This document shows positions 1 through 12,071 of a stretch of DNA of 64,000 bases, piece by piece (within the stretch, counting starts at the first letter, position 1; each line of letters opens with the position of its first letter). The notes beneath the pieces were generated by a model. The model searched no databases and had not been told where the DNA came from. It was given only the letters and a program-made list of their open reading frames with translations. A program made the position numbers and the translations under genes. Origin of the DNA: Fremontodendron californicum (Eukaryota; Streptophyta; Magnoliopsida; Malvales; Malvaceae); NCBI GenBank assembly GCA_030761205.1, contig JAULJL010000035.1, forward strand, positions 15,975,001 to 16,039,000. The letters run 5' to 3'.

Positions 1-79
1 AAATTTAAATTGAAGTGTCAAGTTTTAATTGTTGGGGTATTATCTTAAAACCGTTGATTGAATGATCGGAAAAGAATAA

Positions 80-220
80 AAAAAATTTGGTACAAAAGAG
101 GCTGCAGTCTGAGGATAAGAAAAGGGGTTTTAGATGTTGAGATTCGAATTCCAAATCTGCTGGATGCCACCTCTTAATTGTGGCTATATAAACTAACTGA
201 GCTAAACATCGGATTAAAAA
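80..220 (-). repeat. tRNA-derived SINE fragment
   Basis: Read on the minus strand, this has an A-box-like stretch (TTAGCTCAGTTAG) followed by a B-box-like stretch (GAATTCGAATCTC), then a tail ending in a T/A-rich run. The same layout recurs at about 940, 29.4, 29.55, 39.8 and 58.95 kb, so it is a dispersed family of the tRNA-related SINE type. It lies in the last intron of the kinase gene. It is not a functional tRNA gene because the cloverleaf arms are missing. Confidence 0.6.
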
Positions 221-302
221 GAAAGATTTAGTAATTTAGTGTATCTACAATTATAGAGCAAACTTAAGTAATGAAAATTAATTGTGCTTAATTTGCATGC
301 AG

Positions 303-614
303 GCATGGGAGATGTACAAATCAAACAAGCTGGTACAATTGGTGGATCCAGTGCTAAATAGGAGCAGCAGCTTCTCAGAGCAAGAAGTGGGTCAATTCCT
401 CAAGGTGGGATTGCTTTGTGTGCAAGAGAAATCTGGGCTTCGGCCTTACATGTCGAAGGCGATTAAGCTGATGTGCGAAGAAATCGACATCCATGACGAT
501 TTGCAGATATCAAATCCAGGGCTCATCACCAATATCATGGATGTTAAAATAGGAAATAGACGTTCCTCATCATCAGGCTTTACCCAAATGTTAAGCCCTC
601 AGTTACAATTATAA
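303..614 (+). CDS. Terminal exon of a receptor-like cytoplasmic kinase, CRPK1-like (5' part outside window)
   Basis: This is the 3' exon of a Ser/Thr protein kinase gene. The exon opens after an AG acceptor at 301-302 and reads AWEMYKSNKLVQLVDPVL, then a stretch around VGLLCVQEKSGLRPYMSKA, and stops at TAA 612-614. This matches the end of kinase subdomain X and subdomain XI, where the RPxMS motif with a following hydrophobic/Met stretch is characteristic. The tail (about 45 residues after the motif) resembles the Arabidopsis COLD-RESPONSIVE PROTEIN KINASE 1 group, membrane-associated receptor-like cytoplasmic kinases. That assignment is by recognition only. The catalytic core (VAIK, HRD, DFG) would lie upstream of the window. 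The upstream 300 bp is intron and contains a SINE fragment. The reading frame is intact to the stop, so there is no sign of decay in the visible part. Confidence 0.8.
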   Translation, partial: AWEMYKSNKLVQLVDPVLNRSSSFSEQEVGQFLKVGLLCVQEKSGLRPYMSKAIKLMCEEIDIHDDLQISNPGLITNIMDVKIGNRRSSSSGFTQMLSPQLQL

Positions 615-939
615 ACTACATAAAAAAGAAAGAAAGAGATATTACATTGATTTTCCTTAGCTTTCTTTTCTTTTCTTTTTTCATTCCAACTCATGATATA
701 GATTGTAAATAGTTTTTTTTTGGGGGCAAACCAAATTATATACCAATGTTAATATTTGTGGAAAATCACCACTGAATTTTACTTTAATAAATCTTACTTA
801 ATATCCATGGAGTAATATATATTCTGAGCAATACGATCCAAGTTCTTTTTTTTTTTTACAAAGTTACAAATATAAGAAAAGTTACCATCTTATCAAGTAT
901 TACATTATATAATAAATCATTCAATAAAATCAACCAAAT

Positions 940-1045
940 AGTTTACGCCATCTTTAAGAGGTGGCATCAAGTAAGTATGGAATTCAAATCACAACATCAG
1001 TAACTCCTTCTCTTATCCCCAAACTACGATATCCATTAAATAAAA
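940..1045 (+). repeat. tRNA-derived SINE fragment
   Basis: It shares the TCTTTAAGAGGTGGCATC core and the following B-box-like stretch (GGAATTCAAATCAC) with the other SINE fragments in the window, here on the plus strand. It ends in an A-rich tail near 1040. Confidence 0.5.
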
Positions 1046-1144
1046 AAAAAATTAATAAATTGACACATAATTGAATAAATCTAACATAAAATTGGATCAA
1101 ATTAGATCTGTTCACAAAACATATTTCAAGGAGTTAAAGTTAAT

Positions 1145-1444
1145 TAGATCTATTCACAAGTTGGGCTGCTCGGTCCGATAAATACGATTCAAATTGGACC
1201 GAATCTGAAATAGAATTTTTGTAATCCAAACCAGTTCAGCCTCAATTATCATTTAATCAATAAAATATTTTTTATTTAAATTTACTTATAAAATATATAA
1301 ATATAAAATAATTTTTTTATATTTTAATATATTTTTGAACCATAAAATTGGTTTTTGGACTCGACAAGCTGGGTCCAAACTTGGATAAATAAAATTTTTG
1401 TTACTCGAGTTTTGCCTAATCCGGCCTGACCATGGACACCTCTA
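1145..1444. mobile_element. hAT-type MITE (TAGA..TCTA family)
   Basis: The ends are TAGATCTATTCAC and GGACACCTCTA. GC-richer termini carrying Asp/Arg-like 'gaccg/cggcc' words flank an AT-rich centre. Flanking octamers AAGTTAAT and AAACTAAT agree at six of eight positions. The structure matches the better-preserved copies at 27989, 46163, 49322 and 53302, which have perfect 8-bp duplications. Confidence 0.55.
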
Positions 1445-2299
1445 AAACTAATGAAGACTCCATCTTTGATCTAGATAATGAAAAAAAAAAAAAAAAGCAA
1501 TTAAGCACAACTTTTGTTTTGCAAATATTTCATAAAAAAACAAGTTAAACCTTTCCTTTCCTTTATGCTTAATTATTCTTCATAAATATATCCTACTGAG
1601 CCTAGAATATTATACTAGAATATATTTGTTTAAGACCTAATTAACATATTTGTTTAAGCTACTTCTACAAATGAGGTCTCCCAAAAAAAAAAAAAAAAGA
1701 AGCAACTTTTCTAAATTGAGTGACTTTTTTCTTTGGAACAAGGGATATTCTCATATCCAAAAAATACTAAGATATATACCTTGCTAAATAGAAGCTGCCA
1801 AAGGAGATTCAAGAACAAGTAAACTTTATATATATATATATATATATACATATGAAATGTGCATAAAAAATATTCCCTACCCCATTTCTTACTCACTTTT
1901 TCATTTAGTCAAATTCAATGAATTCTGCTATGGCCCTCTAATTTGGGTGTGGATTGGGTAACTAATCAACTATTAATTACTTGTTGAAATATTTTTGGCT
2001 TTTAACTAAGAAGGCAATGCATGACTTCATAACATGGGAAGTGAAGAAACCATACTTCCAAAAGTAAGAAAGATTTTGGGCAGTTGCAAACAACTGTAGT
2101 TTAGAGATTAAAAAAAAGAGTAATTGATATCATAGTCTCCAAATTTTGGACCTATATTGTTTTGGTCCCTAAATTTCAAAAAATAATAATTTGATCTTAA
2201 TTACAAGTATTATAATAAATTGGTCCCTTCTATTAGTTTTACTGTTACTTCTACTGTTAGCAGCCAACTAGTGACACGTGTCACTATTTGGCTGTTAAC

Positions 2300-3275
2300 A
2301 CACGTCTCTTCATTTTTTTTATCTTTTTAATAAATAAATAATAATTTATATTATAAATTAAAATAATTTTTTACAAGTATAATTAATTTATAAAAATCTG
2401 AAATATTTATTAGTTTAATTTTATAAAAAATATTTTTCATTTTTTAATTTCTTCCTCTTCCTCTTCCTCTTTTTCTTTTTTTCTTTTCTCTTTTTTAAAA
2501 ATAAATACTAAAAAAAATAATCTAATTAATAATCTAAATTAATAATAAATTTTTTAAAGAAAATATAAAACTATTTATTTATATTAATTTTTTTTTAAAA
2601 AATTTATTTTTTTTTAATTTTTTCTTTTTCCTTTTCTCTTCTTTATAATAAATACAAAGAAAATAAATAATAATCAATATTATATTTTAAATTAATTTTC
2701 TAAAAATTAAATAACTTATAAAAATATAAAATATTTATTTACATTAATTTTATAAAATATTTTTTCTTTTTTTTTTATCTTTCCCATTTTCTCTTGTTTA
2801 TAAATAAATAGAAAGAAAAATAAATAAATAATAATTTATATTATAATTTAAATTAAATTTTAAAATTATAGAATTTATAAAATATAAAATATTTTATTTA
2901 CATTAATTTTATAAGAAAAAGGAAAGAAAATGAATGAATGAAAGAAAGAGAGAAAAAGGAAAGAAAAAAAGAAAAGAAAAAATATTTTTATAAAATTAAT
3001 GTAAATAAATATTTAATTATTAAAAAATTATTTTAAATTGTTATATAAATTATTTTTTATTTTTTATTTATTTATAAAGAAGAATAAAGGAAAAAAAACA
3101 AAAAATTAAAAATATTTTTATAAAATTAATGCAAGTAAATTTTTTTTATAATTAATTATATTTTTGAAAATTAATTTAATTTATCATATAAATTATAATT
3201 TATTTATAAAAAAAAGAGAAAATGAAAAAAGAAAAAAGGAATAAATAAAAAAAAATAAGGAAGAGACATGTGTTA
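2300..3275. repeat. AT-rich repeats, direct then inverted, inside the long-TIR element
   Basis: A unit of roughly 150-170 bp recurs in forward orientation near 2330, 2650 and 2820. Its key words are ATAATTTATATTATAA, then TTATTTACATTAATTTTATAA, then a pyrimidine-rich stretch. It is followed by reverse-complement copies near 2980 and 3110 (TTTTATAAAATTAATGTAAATAAA). RNA from this region could fold into a long hairpin. No coding potential was seen. Confidence 0.5.
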
Positions 3276-3308
3276 CAACTAGATCTGTCCAAGGGGCGGG
3301 CTACTCGC

Positions 3309-5676
3309 TGTTGTCAGATTTTACTACGCAAGTGCACGCTATCGCAAACAAGTAATAGAGTGGAAGTAGAGTGTCGAACCCACGAGGAATTGTTTTTAAT
3401 TTCGTTAAATACTAAAATTAAAATAGTTTAATCTTATCCAAATAATTAATTATAAATTTGTGAATTGAAACTAAATTAAAGAAAAATAATAAAATAAAGA
3501 AAGCAAATAAAAATTGGATTTAAATCAATGGAGAAAAGCCTAGGATTATAACTTCCCTCAATACTTCGCTTGGACGTCTCCTACCCTCTTAACTCGATTA
3601 ATGATCTTGAGTTGTTAACCTAAAGTTCTAATCTATTTATAAGGATCTTCCGATGGTTTTATAAAAATATCCTTCTTAACCAATTAATTATATTCCTATG
3701 ATAGTTGAATTAAAGAAGAACTCATTAAGCTTAGACTCTAACTTTGATTAAACATGACACGTAAGTGTATTCCTACCCTACATGCAGATCAATTCATCCT
3801 AATAATTGATTATGAAACATGTGTTATGCAATCCATGTCTAACACTAAAATCCCTTTTCCAAGTTGTATTTAGGTTAACAAATCAATTTAATTGGTGATC
3901 AAGTAATTAAAAGCATTAAGCACAAAAATGCATAAACAACTCAAATATCATTAAATCAAGCTAGAGAGTAAAATAATCCAAACTATGTGTTGAGTTCCAT
4001 TGCAATCCTAGAAAAGGAATTTAGTTCATACTAAACATTAAAAATAATAAGCAAAAGAGTTTCACCAACATCAAATTACAAGAAAATAAGAGAAGATTAA
4101 GGAAAAAGAGAAAACTAAAGTTTGTTAGCTCTTCAATCTTTTAGTCTCCAAAACTGTTCTTAGCTCCTTGCAATATGGTAGTGGCTGCTCTCCTCTTCAG
4201 AAAACTAAAGCAAAAACTAAGTAGGTCTAAAAAATAAAAGCCTAAAGGTTCCTATTTATAGAGTTCTTAAAAGGGTTAAATACTAAATTAGTTTATATAT
4301 TTAGCCTTTTCTCTGTTTGGTACCTGAAGAAATTTTTGTCACTTTGGTACTCGAACTTTCATGCCGTCAATCACATTGGCCATTTGTCCTAACACCGTTA
4401 GTTAATGGCTGACTAGGCAAAAAAAAACCAATCAGAGCCTCACACGTGGCAGAATTGCCACATCATTAGTGCCACGTCATCATGAATGGAAAAATTCAAA
4501 AAATTCAATAAAAATTATAAAAATCAAAACTAAAAACTGATTTTAAAAATAAAAAAAAATTAATTTTTTTAATTTAGAAATTAAAAAATTATAAAAATTA
4601 TAAAAATTCAAAAGATAAATCTAAAAAATTCAAAATTAAAAAGAAAAATAAAACATAATTTTTTAAAATATATAAATTTCAAATTAAAAAAATATATATG
4701 AAAATTCAAAATTAAAAAAAAAAAAACAGAAACTGAAAATTTAAAATTTAAAAATTAAAAATTAGAATTTAGAATTTTTTTTTAATTTTTATTAAAAATA
4801 TTCAGATTTCTTTTTCTTATTTTTTAATTTTTTTTACAAATTTTCAAATATATATATAAAGTTTTTGATTTAATAATTTATTTTGAATTTTGGTTTTTTT
4901 TATTTTTATAATATATATGAAAATTTGAAATTTAAAAAATAGAAAATTTAAATTTAAAAATAGAATTTTTTTAAAAAATTTTTCATTTTTATTAAAAAAT
5001 TTCATATTACTTTTTCTTATTATTATTTTTTTTTACAGATTTTTAAATATTTATATAAAGTTTTCAATTTTTATAATTTCTTTTTTTACTTTTATTTTGG
5101 TTTTTTACTTTTATTTTTCTTTTTAAAATTTTTTTTTTAAAAAGATGAGATTTTCAAATTTTTAGTTTTGGTTTTTAATTTTTTTTTCTTATATGATGAT
5201 GTGGCAGTTTTGCCACGTGTTAGGCTCTGATTATGTGTTTTCTTGCCTAGTCAGCCATTAACTAACGATGTTAAGGCAAAGGTCCAATATGAATGACGGC
5301 ATGAAAGTTCGAGTACCAAAGTGACAAAAAAAATTTCAAGTACCAAACGGACAAAAGGCATAAAGTACATGAGCTAATTTAATATTAAACCATTCTTAAA
5401 AGCCTAGGGAAGAGAAACTTTGTGGCCAAATAATTACTTCCAGCTTGAACTTTCCTTATATGAGCTTAGTCTCTCCTTCTAGTTTTAGGACTCTACAAAA
5501 CTACAAAAGATATTATTAATAACTAAAATAAAATATAAAATAAATAAATAAATAAAACTAAATTAGAAATAAATAAGAATAACTAAAAATAATAAATTAA
5601 TAGTTTAAACTACAATGACTTAGCTATTTTAAAAACACAAAATAGGATAAAATAACTTTATTTTATAGAGTTATCA
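3309..5676 (-). repeat. 3' LTR of the outer Athila-type element (contains a Mutator-like insertion)
   Basis: It aligns with the LTR at 15773-16996 along its length, except for the 1.1-kb insertion 4274-5391. Without the insertion it is about 1.24 kb, close to the 1,224 bp of its partner. Scattered single-base differences between the two LTRs indicate an old insertion. Confidence 0.9.
4274..5391. mobile_element. Nonautonomous Mutator-like element inside an LTR
   Basis: The ends GGTTAAATACTAAATTAG and CTAATTTAATATTAAACC are inverted. Inverted pairing continues for about 220 bp, including CGAGTACCAAAGTGACAAAA against its complement and the CACGTGGCAGAATTGCCACA-type segment. The target duplication is TTCTTAAAAG (10 bp, 4264-4273 and 5393-5402). 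The partner LTR has a single uninterrupted TTCTTAAAAGCCT near 16727, an empty site. A 9-11 bp duplication with long TIRs is typical of Mutator-like elements. The centre is AT-rich and has no transposase. Confidence 0.85.
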
Positions 5677-7401
5677 CACCTATAAACTTAAGATTTTGCT
5701 AGTCCTCGGGCAAAACAAAACTAACTAACTAAATAACCTGACACAAAACATCACTTAAGATAAATGCACTCAAACAATGATTTCTTTAATTTTTCACAAA
5801 AATTACCTCAAAATCCTAATTCAAAGTAGAACATAAACATAATCCAAATCCATGATTCAATTCAATCGTAAACCCCATGCTTGAATAGATTTTTAGTGTG
5901 TGTGTGAATAATCTCTTTGCACATCATTGCATTCAATCTAAATAAGTTTATATCAATGCAAAAATACGAATTAAAGTACTAAAATCTCATATGTTTGCTT
6001 TTCATCTCTCTCTCTCCACTAATGTAGACTAACACTTCATCAAGGATCAAGTAGGTCTTTATTAAGCTTGTAATGTAAGGCTAGGGTCAAGGTAGGATAA
6101 AGATATATTTTAGGTTTAAGTTCACCCATATATACTTTACATTTTTTCCAGGATTTTTGAGAGCCATAGCCTTTTTCTCAAATTACATTCTCCATTCTTT
6201 GAATACACTTCCTTTTTGCTTCACCAATTTATTCTTTTTTTTTTTGTTTAAATATCACTATTTCACCCAAATTCGACATGGCTCATAGTTGTTTCCTGTA
6301 ATATCATCACATGCCTATGTAGTGAAGGTTAATCATGGTTTTTCTTATTTGGCTAGGCAAAAAGATGTGGCAATCAAAGAAAATAGATATATCAATAGGC
6401 ACAAAGAGGTAGACTAAGGATATTAATATATATATATAGGTAAGCTAGAAAGGCTCAAACGATCCAAAGATTGCCTAAATCACTTCCTCAACTCAGTGTT
6501 GTCTAGGATTTCGCCTCGAGAGAGAATCAAACAAATTCTAGGCTTTAGACATAATCGCAATTCACATCAACATAATCAGTCTTTAAATAAGCAATGCAAA
6601 TCTAAGCAAGAGATTAAGTGCCCAATTTGTGAAAATCGCATTCCTAACATGAAACTAACAAAAGAATTTAACATAAAATCAAATCATGCTTATGTTTTTC
6701 CCAAAAATCAAGATAAATTAATAACTAATTCTCATCATTGGATAAGGATTCCATCATAATAAGTGCAAAATATCTCAAGCAAAAATTTTTTTAGACACCT
6801 AATAGTTAAAGTAGACAATCACGCAAACTAAAATAAATCTAAAGACACACCCCCAAACTTAAAACAAACATTGTCCTCGATGTTTGGAAATAAAAAGAGC
6901 AAGAACAAGAAAACTTCCCTATCGATGAAAGCAACGCAAGAGAAGCTTTAGTTTTCCTCTTAGACTTCATCATGCTTGTCCAAGTTGGGTGAGTGGTCAC
7001 TACAAAAGAAAACAAAGTAAAAAGAAATTAATAAAAATGTCCTAAAAATTAAAATTGAAAAAGAAAAGAAAAAATTTAGAACTTGGGTTGCCTCCCAAGA
7101 AGCGCTTGATTTATAGTCATCAGCTTGATTATCTCATGCCCATTAGCTGGCATCCTTCCACTTGAACCATTGCCCCCCTTTATCCTTTGCTTTATGAGGT
7201 CTGCCATTCACATAATTGTAACTTTCATGCATCTTAGAAGTAAAATGTGAACTTGTCTCAAGTGGTTTAGTGGAACAATATTATTTGAATGCTTCTTTGG
7301 AATCACTGTTCACCACTTTAACTGCCAAACATTCATCAAATTTGTTAGGAAACTTCTTAGCCTTAAAAACTTTACAAGTTACCTATTGGTCTACAACCCT
7401 C
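5677..7401 (-). other. 3' internal region of the outer Athila-type element
   Basis: This is untranslated retroelement sequence. On the minus strand it holds a purine-rich GTTTGGGGGTGTG tract with an ATTGTCCTCG-complement word (around 6845-6880), a signature of Athila 3' regions. Near 7083-7110 it has the complement of a CAAGCGCTTCTTGGGAGGCA-type motif. A short reading frame at 6496-6759 shows no family resemblance. No pol domain was seen. Confidence 0.6.
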
Positions 7402-8950
7402 TGATAAGCTCATAAAATATACATTTTATGCCTTTCTACCTTTAGTTTTTGTTAGATTTTTGATCTTTATCTTGTTTACTTATATTACATTTTTGAATTA
7501 TAGGTATATTTAAAAGAATGAATTCAAAAGACGTCAATAATGATGGTAAAGATCTTACAAAATCACAATCATAAGATGGAAGAAGACTTGGGAGTCAGAA
7601 AGCTCAATTTCTTAGTGCTAGATGATCAGGCAGATCTGCCTCCGGAGTTTGTTGAAGTAAATCATCATGTTAAAATCATTATTTGAAGAAATTTTCTACT
7701 TGACTTTTGAAACTGACTTGAATACCTTTCTAACGATAGTTTACACGCCTAAATCGAACATCTGATGGTCATCCAAATCAGCCGACAAACTGCGAGACAG
7801 TGCAGTAGTCGCGAAACTGATGTCAGCGGACAAAATCACCAAATCAGTGTACTTGGCGCCGCGACGCCGGAAAGTGGAGCCACGACGCCAACCCTACTAT
7901 CCTCAAAATCGGGAAAAACCGCAAAACTCGAAAATCTTGCTTATTTTGCACTCCTTTGACTCCTAGCTTCCTTGATCAACAAGAAAGGGTTTTCAAGACT
8001 CAAAAAGCTCTATAAATACCATCTTTTGAGCCACAAACTATCATTATCTTTTGAAGAAACTCAAGGGATCATCATTATTCTTCTTCTTCTCCATTCTTTT
8101 ATTTTTAGTTGTATGTATATATTATCTATGCTTATGTTAGGCTAAACTTCTTTGGTTAAGGGTGATTTCAAAGCCCTAGACAAGTTTTGTAATTGATTTT
8201 TAGATTTATCTATCATTAGTTTTCTATCAAAGTTGATTGTGTTCTTCTATAAGAATTGTTCATGATGTTGTCTTGATTTGATTAGGTGCGCAACTAGATA
8301 GATCTTGATAATTATCTAATGCTAGTTTAGGAGTCTTGATCTGTGCAATTGTCTTGATTTTCTATTCATAAGTAACAATTTGTAATTCATGATTATGTTG
8401 GGTTTTCGAAAATTAGAATGTGGAACATAACATAAGTTGAACAATCCGAGCTTACGTGTTTGTTTCTTAGATCAACCAATCTTTCTCATCATAAAGTTGT
8501 TATCAAATTGAATTTAGAGAGCTTATTCTAGGTTGTTTGATAATTAGAGATTAAATAGAGAGCTTATTCTATTTAACGACAAACTAAGGAAAGATTGGGG
8601 TAGCAGAGCTTATTGTTATCTACGGTTGATAATTTTGATAGCTAATTGATATTGATAGATCTGAAATTGATTCTCAATGATGTCTAGTGGTGGAGAATGA
8701 AACCTTAACCATACTTCTCTTATATATTTGATTTCATCTTATTTATTTGCTTTTTACTTATCTTGTTTTCTTTACTTTTAATTATTTCAAAACCCCCTTT
8801 TATTTTATTGTTCTTGAATTTAAGTTTTAAACTAGTAACTTATAAACTAAAAAACCAATCTTTGTGGATTCGACCCTTGCATGCTACTTTACTATAATTG
8901 ATCATATTAATTGCAAGGTTTTATAAAGATACACTCTTTTGGGTGCATCA
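7402..8950 (+). repeat. 5' LTR of the inner Athila-type element
   Basis: It is 1,549 bp and near-identical over most of its length to 12072-13572. It holds extra sequence near 7860-7890 (around the GCGACGCCGGAAAGTGG stretch) and near 8085-8110 that the partner lacks. TATAAATACC near 8011-8020 could be the LTR promoter TATA box. Confidence 0.88.
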
Positions 8951-8955
8951 AGTTT

Positions 8956-8973
8956 TGGCGCCGTTGCCAGGGA
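8956..8973 (+). other. Primer binding site, tRNA-Asp
   Basis: TGGCGCCGTTGCCAGGGA lies five bases after the LTR. It is complementary, with one mismatch, to the CCA-terminated 3' end of plant tRNA-Asp, the usual primer of Athila-type elements. Confidence 0.85.
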
Positions 8974-9083
8974 TTGATTTTTTTAGTTTATTAGTTACTT
9001 GGTTTATTCTTATTTTCAGTTGTAATTAATTTTATTTTTCTTGTACATACAGGCTTTTCTTTTCAATTTTTAAGCAAAAAACG

Positions 9084-10161
9084 ATGGAATTGAGCAATCT
9101 AACACTTGAAGAGTTGGTGGCATACATGAACATGGAGAACCAATGAGCCAATATCACCTCCCAGTTCAACAATTGGCCATGGGTAATGTTCAACAATCAA
9201 GGCAGTGTGGAGTGTGCTTCATGATGGATCATCCAACCAATTGGTGCCCATACTACCAAAAAGATAATTTTGAACCAACCTATGATTTAGGAGGATACCA
9301 AAGCCAACCAGGGTTCCAAGAACAACAGTATGATCCTTACTCAAACACTTACAATGAGGAATGGTGGGATCATACTAATTGTGGCTACTCGAAATTATCA
9401 AGAAATAGATCCCTATGCCAACTACAATAATCCATCGAGCTTCAATCAATCATGGTCTCAAGAACCAGATCTTTTGCAGCCCCCACTTCAAAACTCAGTT
9501 ACTTCGTTAGAAGATCTTATCAATTCCCTTACTACTAACCAATTGCAAATGCAATAGGATATAAGGGAAACAGGCAAATTGCAACAAGGATGAGTCAAAT
9601 ACAGACTCAAATAAGCCAATTGGCTAGTGGTGTGGCGCGATGGGTAGAAGAAGGATCCGGGTAACTACATGAACAACTCCTTTCCCAAACTATGATTGAT
9701 CCAAAGGAGAATGTTAGTGCCACACAACTTGAGGATGAATCAAAAAATCCAAGGGAACCCGAGGATGAGAAAGAACTAGAGATGGATTTCCTTCTTGAAG
9801 ATAATGAAGCTTCAATTTCAAATGAGAGTATTTCGGCACCTGAGGTAACTTTTAAGGTCCAATTTTTAGAAATGTTTCTTCTCCACCTTTTCCTAGTAGA
9901 TTTGCAAAGTTCAAGGATGAAGAACATGAACAACAAATGTCGAAAACCTTAAACAGCTTGTTTGTGGATGTCATTCAACAAGTACCAAAATATGCTCCAT
10001 TCCTCGATGAGCAATGCACTACAAAGGATGATGGAATAATACTTTTAATAGAGAATGCATCCACTGTTGTGCAAAGAAAGCTTCCTATCAAACGCACAAA
10101 TTTGGGAAGTTTCATGTATGAGCCTGACAAGCCTAAAAAGCCAAGAAGGGGTGTTGGTTAG
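9084..10161 (+). pseudogene. gag-protease remnant of the inner element
   Basis: The frame opens at 9084 with MELSNLTLEELVAYMN and stops at once (TGA 9144-9146). The next frame carries a CCHC zinc knuckle, CGVCFMMDHPTNWC (Cx2Cx4Hx4C), typical of a retroviral-type nucleocapsid. Further frames (9692-9952, 9937-10161) hold an acidic linker and the segment before the aspartic protease: QVPKYAPFLDE, later KLPIKRTNLGSFMYEP. This parallels KLPPKLKDPGSFPIPC in the outer element. The capsid domain is missing between the start and the zinc knuckle, and the protease DTG/DLG active site is absent. This is a heavily deleted pseudogene. Confidence 0.75.
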
Positions 10162-12071
10162 GTTGGACAACTTAACTCAAGTACTAATTGGGAAGGCAGT
10201 CCGATTAATGAAGAAATTACCAACATGCCATACTCAGATTTTCTATCTCTATCTCTATCTCTTTCTTTTCCTTTTCCTTTTCCTTTTTCTTTTATTATTT
10301 TAATTGTTTTTATTGTTTTTATTGTTTTTATTTTTATTTTTATGTTTATTTGTTAATTGTTAATTGTTTGTTTAGTATTTTAGGATTATTTAGGTTGCAT
10401 GAGTTTGTTTTGTTTTGAGTCTTAGTTATTTCTATTCTTATGTTATTAATTCTTTTCTCTTACACATGATTCTTTCATTTGGGTTAATAGCATTACATTG
10501 AGGACAATGTAAGAATTAAGTGTGGGGGGAAGGATTCAGGATTTCTTTTATTTTTGGCTATTATTATTTATTTTTTATGAGTGTTTAATATTATTATTAT
10601 TATTTTTAGTTTGTTTTAGTTCCTTTTTAATACAATGATGAGATATGAATTGTATAGGTCTAAAACTGATTATTAGTGAGAATATTTTCATGAGAATTAG
10701 GCTTGATATCATTTTTTATAAGCCAATGTTAATATGATATGTTGATTGAGAAAGAGCATGTTTAGACTTAAAATTGACTTGTATAATCATCCTTGTGACT
10801 TTTTGAGCCTATATGATTGATGCATTATACATATCAATCTAATTTCTTTCTTGTGTGCTCTCATGATAACATGTTTCTCTAGAACTTGCTTTAAACTATT
10901 TAAAACTATATTGATGCATGTAACTACATGAATATGATAGAGGCTTTAGGACTATAACCAAGGCCAAACAGCGATCTATAATTGATGTTCCAAGAGAACA
11001 TCCCCACTAGTGAGCCAATTTGAGCCTATATTGATTAAGCTATTTTATTGTAACCATATCTTACACCTAGCCTAAACACATTTATATCTTTACCCTTGTT
11101 CTAAAGATGGACTAGAATGTTTGAGACATATGACAAAAACAAGGGATACTTTTTGAAAAATTGGGTTAGAAAAAGAAATAAGTGTGGGGGGAGAATGACA
11201 AAAGTCAAGAGAAAAAGAAAATGGAACATTGAACAAAAGAAAAAAAAAATACATTCCCATAAAAAAAATCATCTCTTGAACTTTTGGTTAAAGAAAAGAT
11301 GTTACAAAGTCAGTTAGAATGAAGCAAAGACTCAACATGAATATTTAGCCTATGTTATTATATGCTTTATAAGAGTTTTGAGATAGTTTTCTTTGCAAAA
11401 ATCTTATTTTGTCTCTAAATTCTATGAAGTCTTTGGAACCTTTGTAATATCCTTTTCCTTTTGTTCTTTAACCACATTATTACCCCTTGGCCCCATTACA
11501 ACCTTGAATAAAGACCTCTTGATTCATGAACTTGCATGATCTAAGTAATGGAGAATAGGTGGATAAGCAAGCATATGGTAGAACTGTTTTCATGAGATTG
11601 ATTGAGTGTAAAACACTTTACCACTACTTTTAAGAGTGAAAATCATGAGAGTATACCATGTGAGAAGTTGAGATTAAATCTGAATATGCATTATTTTGAT
11701 TGAAATATGTTATATTAATATTGGCTTAACGCAAACTATTTACATTTAAGCATGATTTTTTGTGAAATTCTTTAAGCTATTGATTAGTTTATGAGACATG
11801 TTTAATGATTATCTCTTATTTATATTGGAAGGATTATGAGTTATTATATTTAATATATTTTTTTTTATTTTAGTTTTTCAATGTTTGTAGGTATCGTCCT
11901 AGTAAACCCTCACGAGACTAAACTCGTCCACTATGGACACCTAGGGGTTTAAAGGCTTGTGTCACATGCTAAGTGCCACCGTGATTTTCTACGAAAATGG
12001 ATTAGATTTTCTTATTTTGTTTTTAATTTGTTTTGCTTGAGGACTAGCAAAAAGCTAAGTGTGGGGGTATT
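10162..12071 (+). other. Noncoding 3' interior and polypurine tract of the inner element
   Basis: A pyrimidine-rich microsatellite (CTATCT then CTTTTC repeats, about 10240-10290) is followed by the Athila-like GAGGACAATG and TTAAGTGTGGGGGGAAGG words near 10500-10530. A second GTGTGGGGGGAGAATG is near 11181, and the final polypurine tract AAGTGTGGGGGTATT ends just before the right LTR. Nothing like pol was seen. Confidence 0.6.

Larger units (their letters stand above)
615..2116. other. 3' flank of the kinase gene; AT-rich, no gene seen
   Basis: This stretch holds the 3' untranslated/downstream DNA of the kinase, homopolymer runs and a short (TA)n run near 1829-1849. It contains one SINE fragment and one hAT-type MITE, listed separately. 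No reading frame resembles a protein family. Confidence 0.6.
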
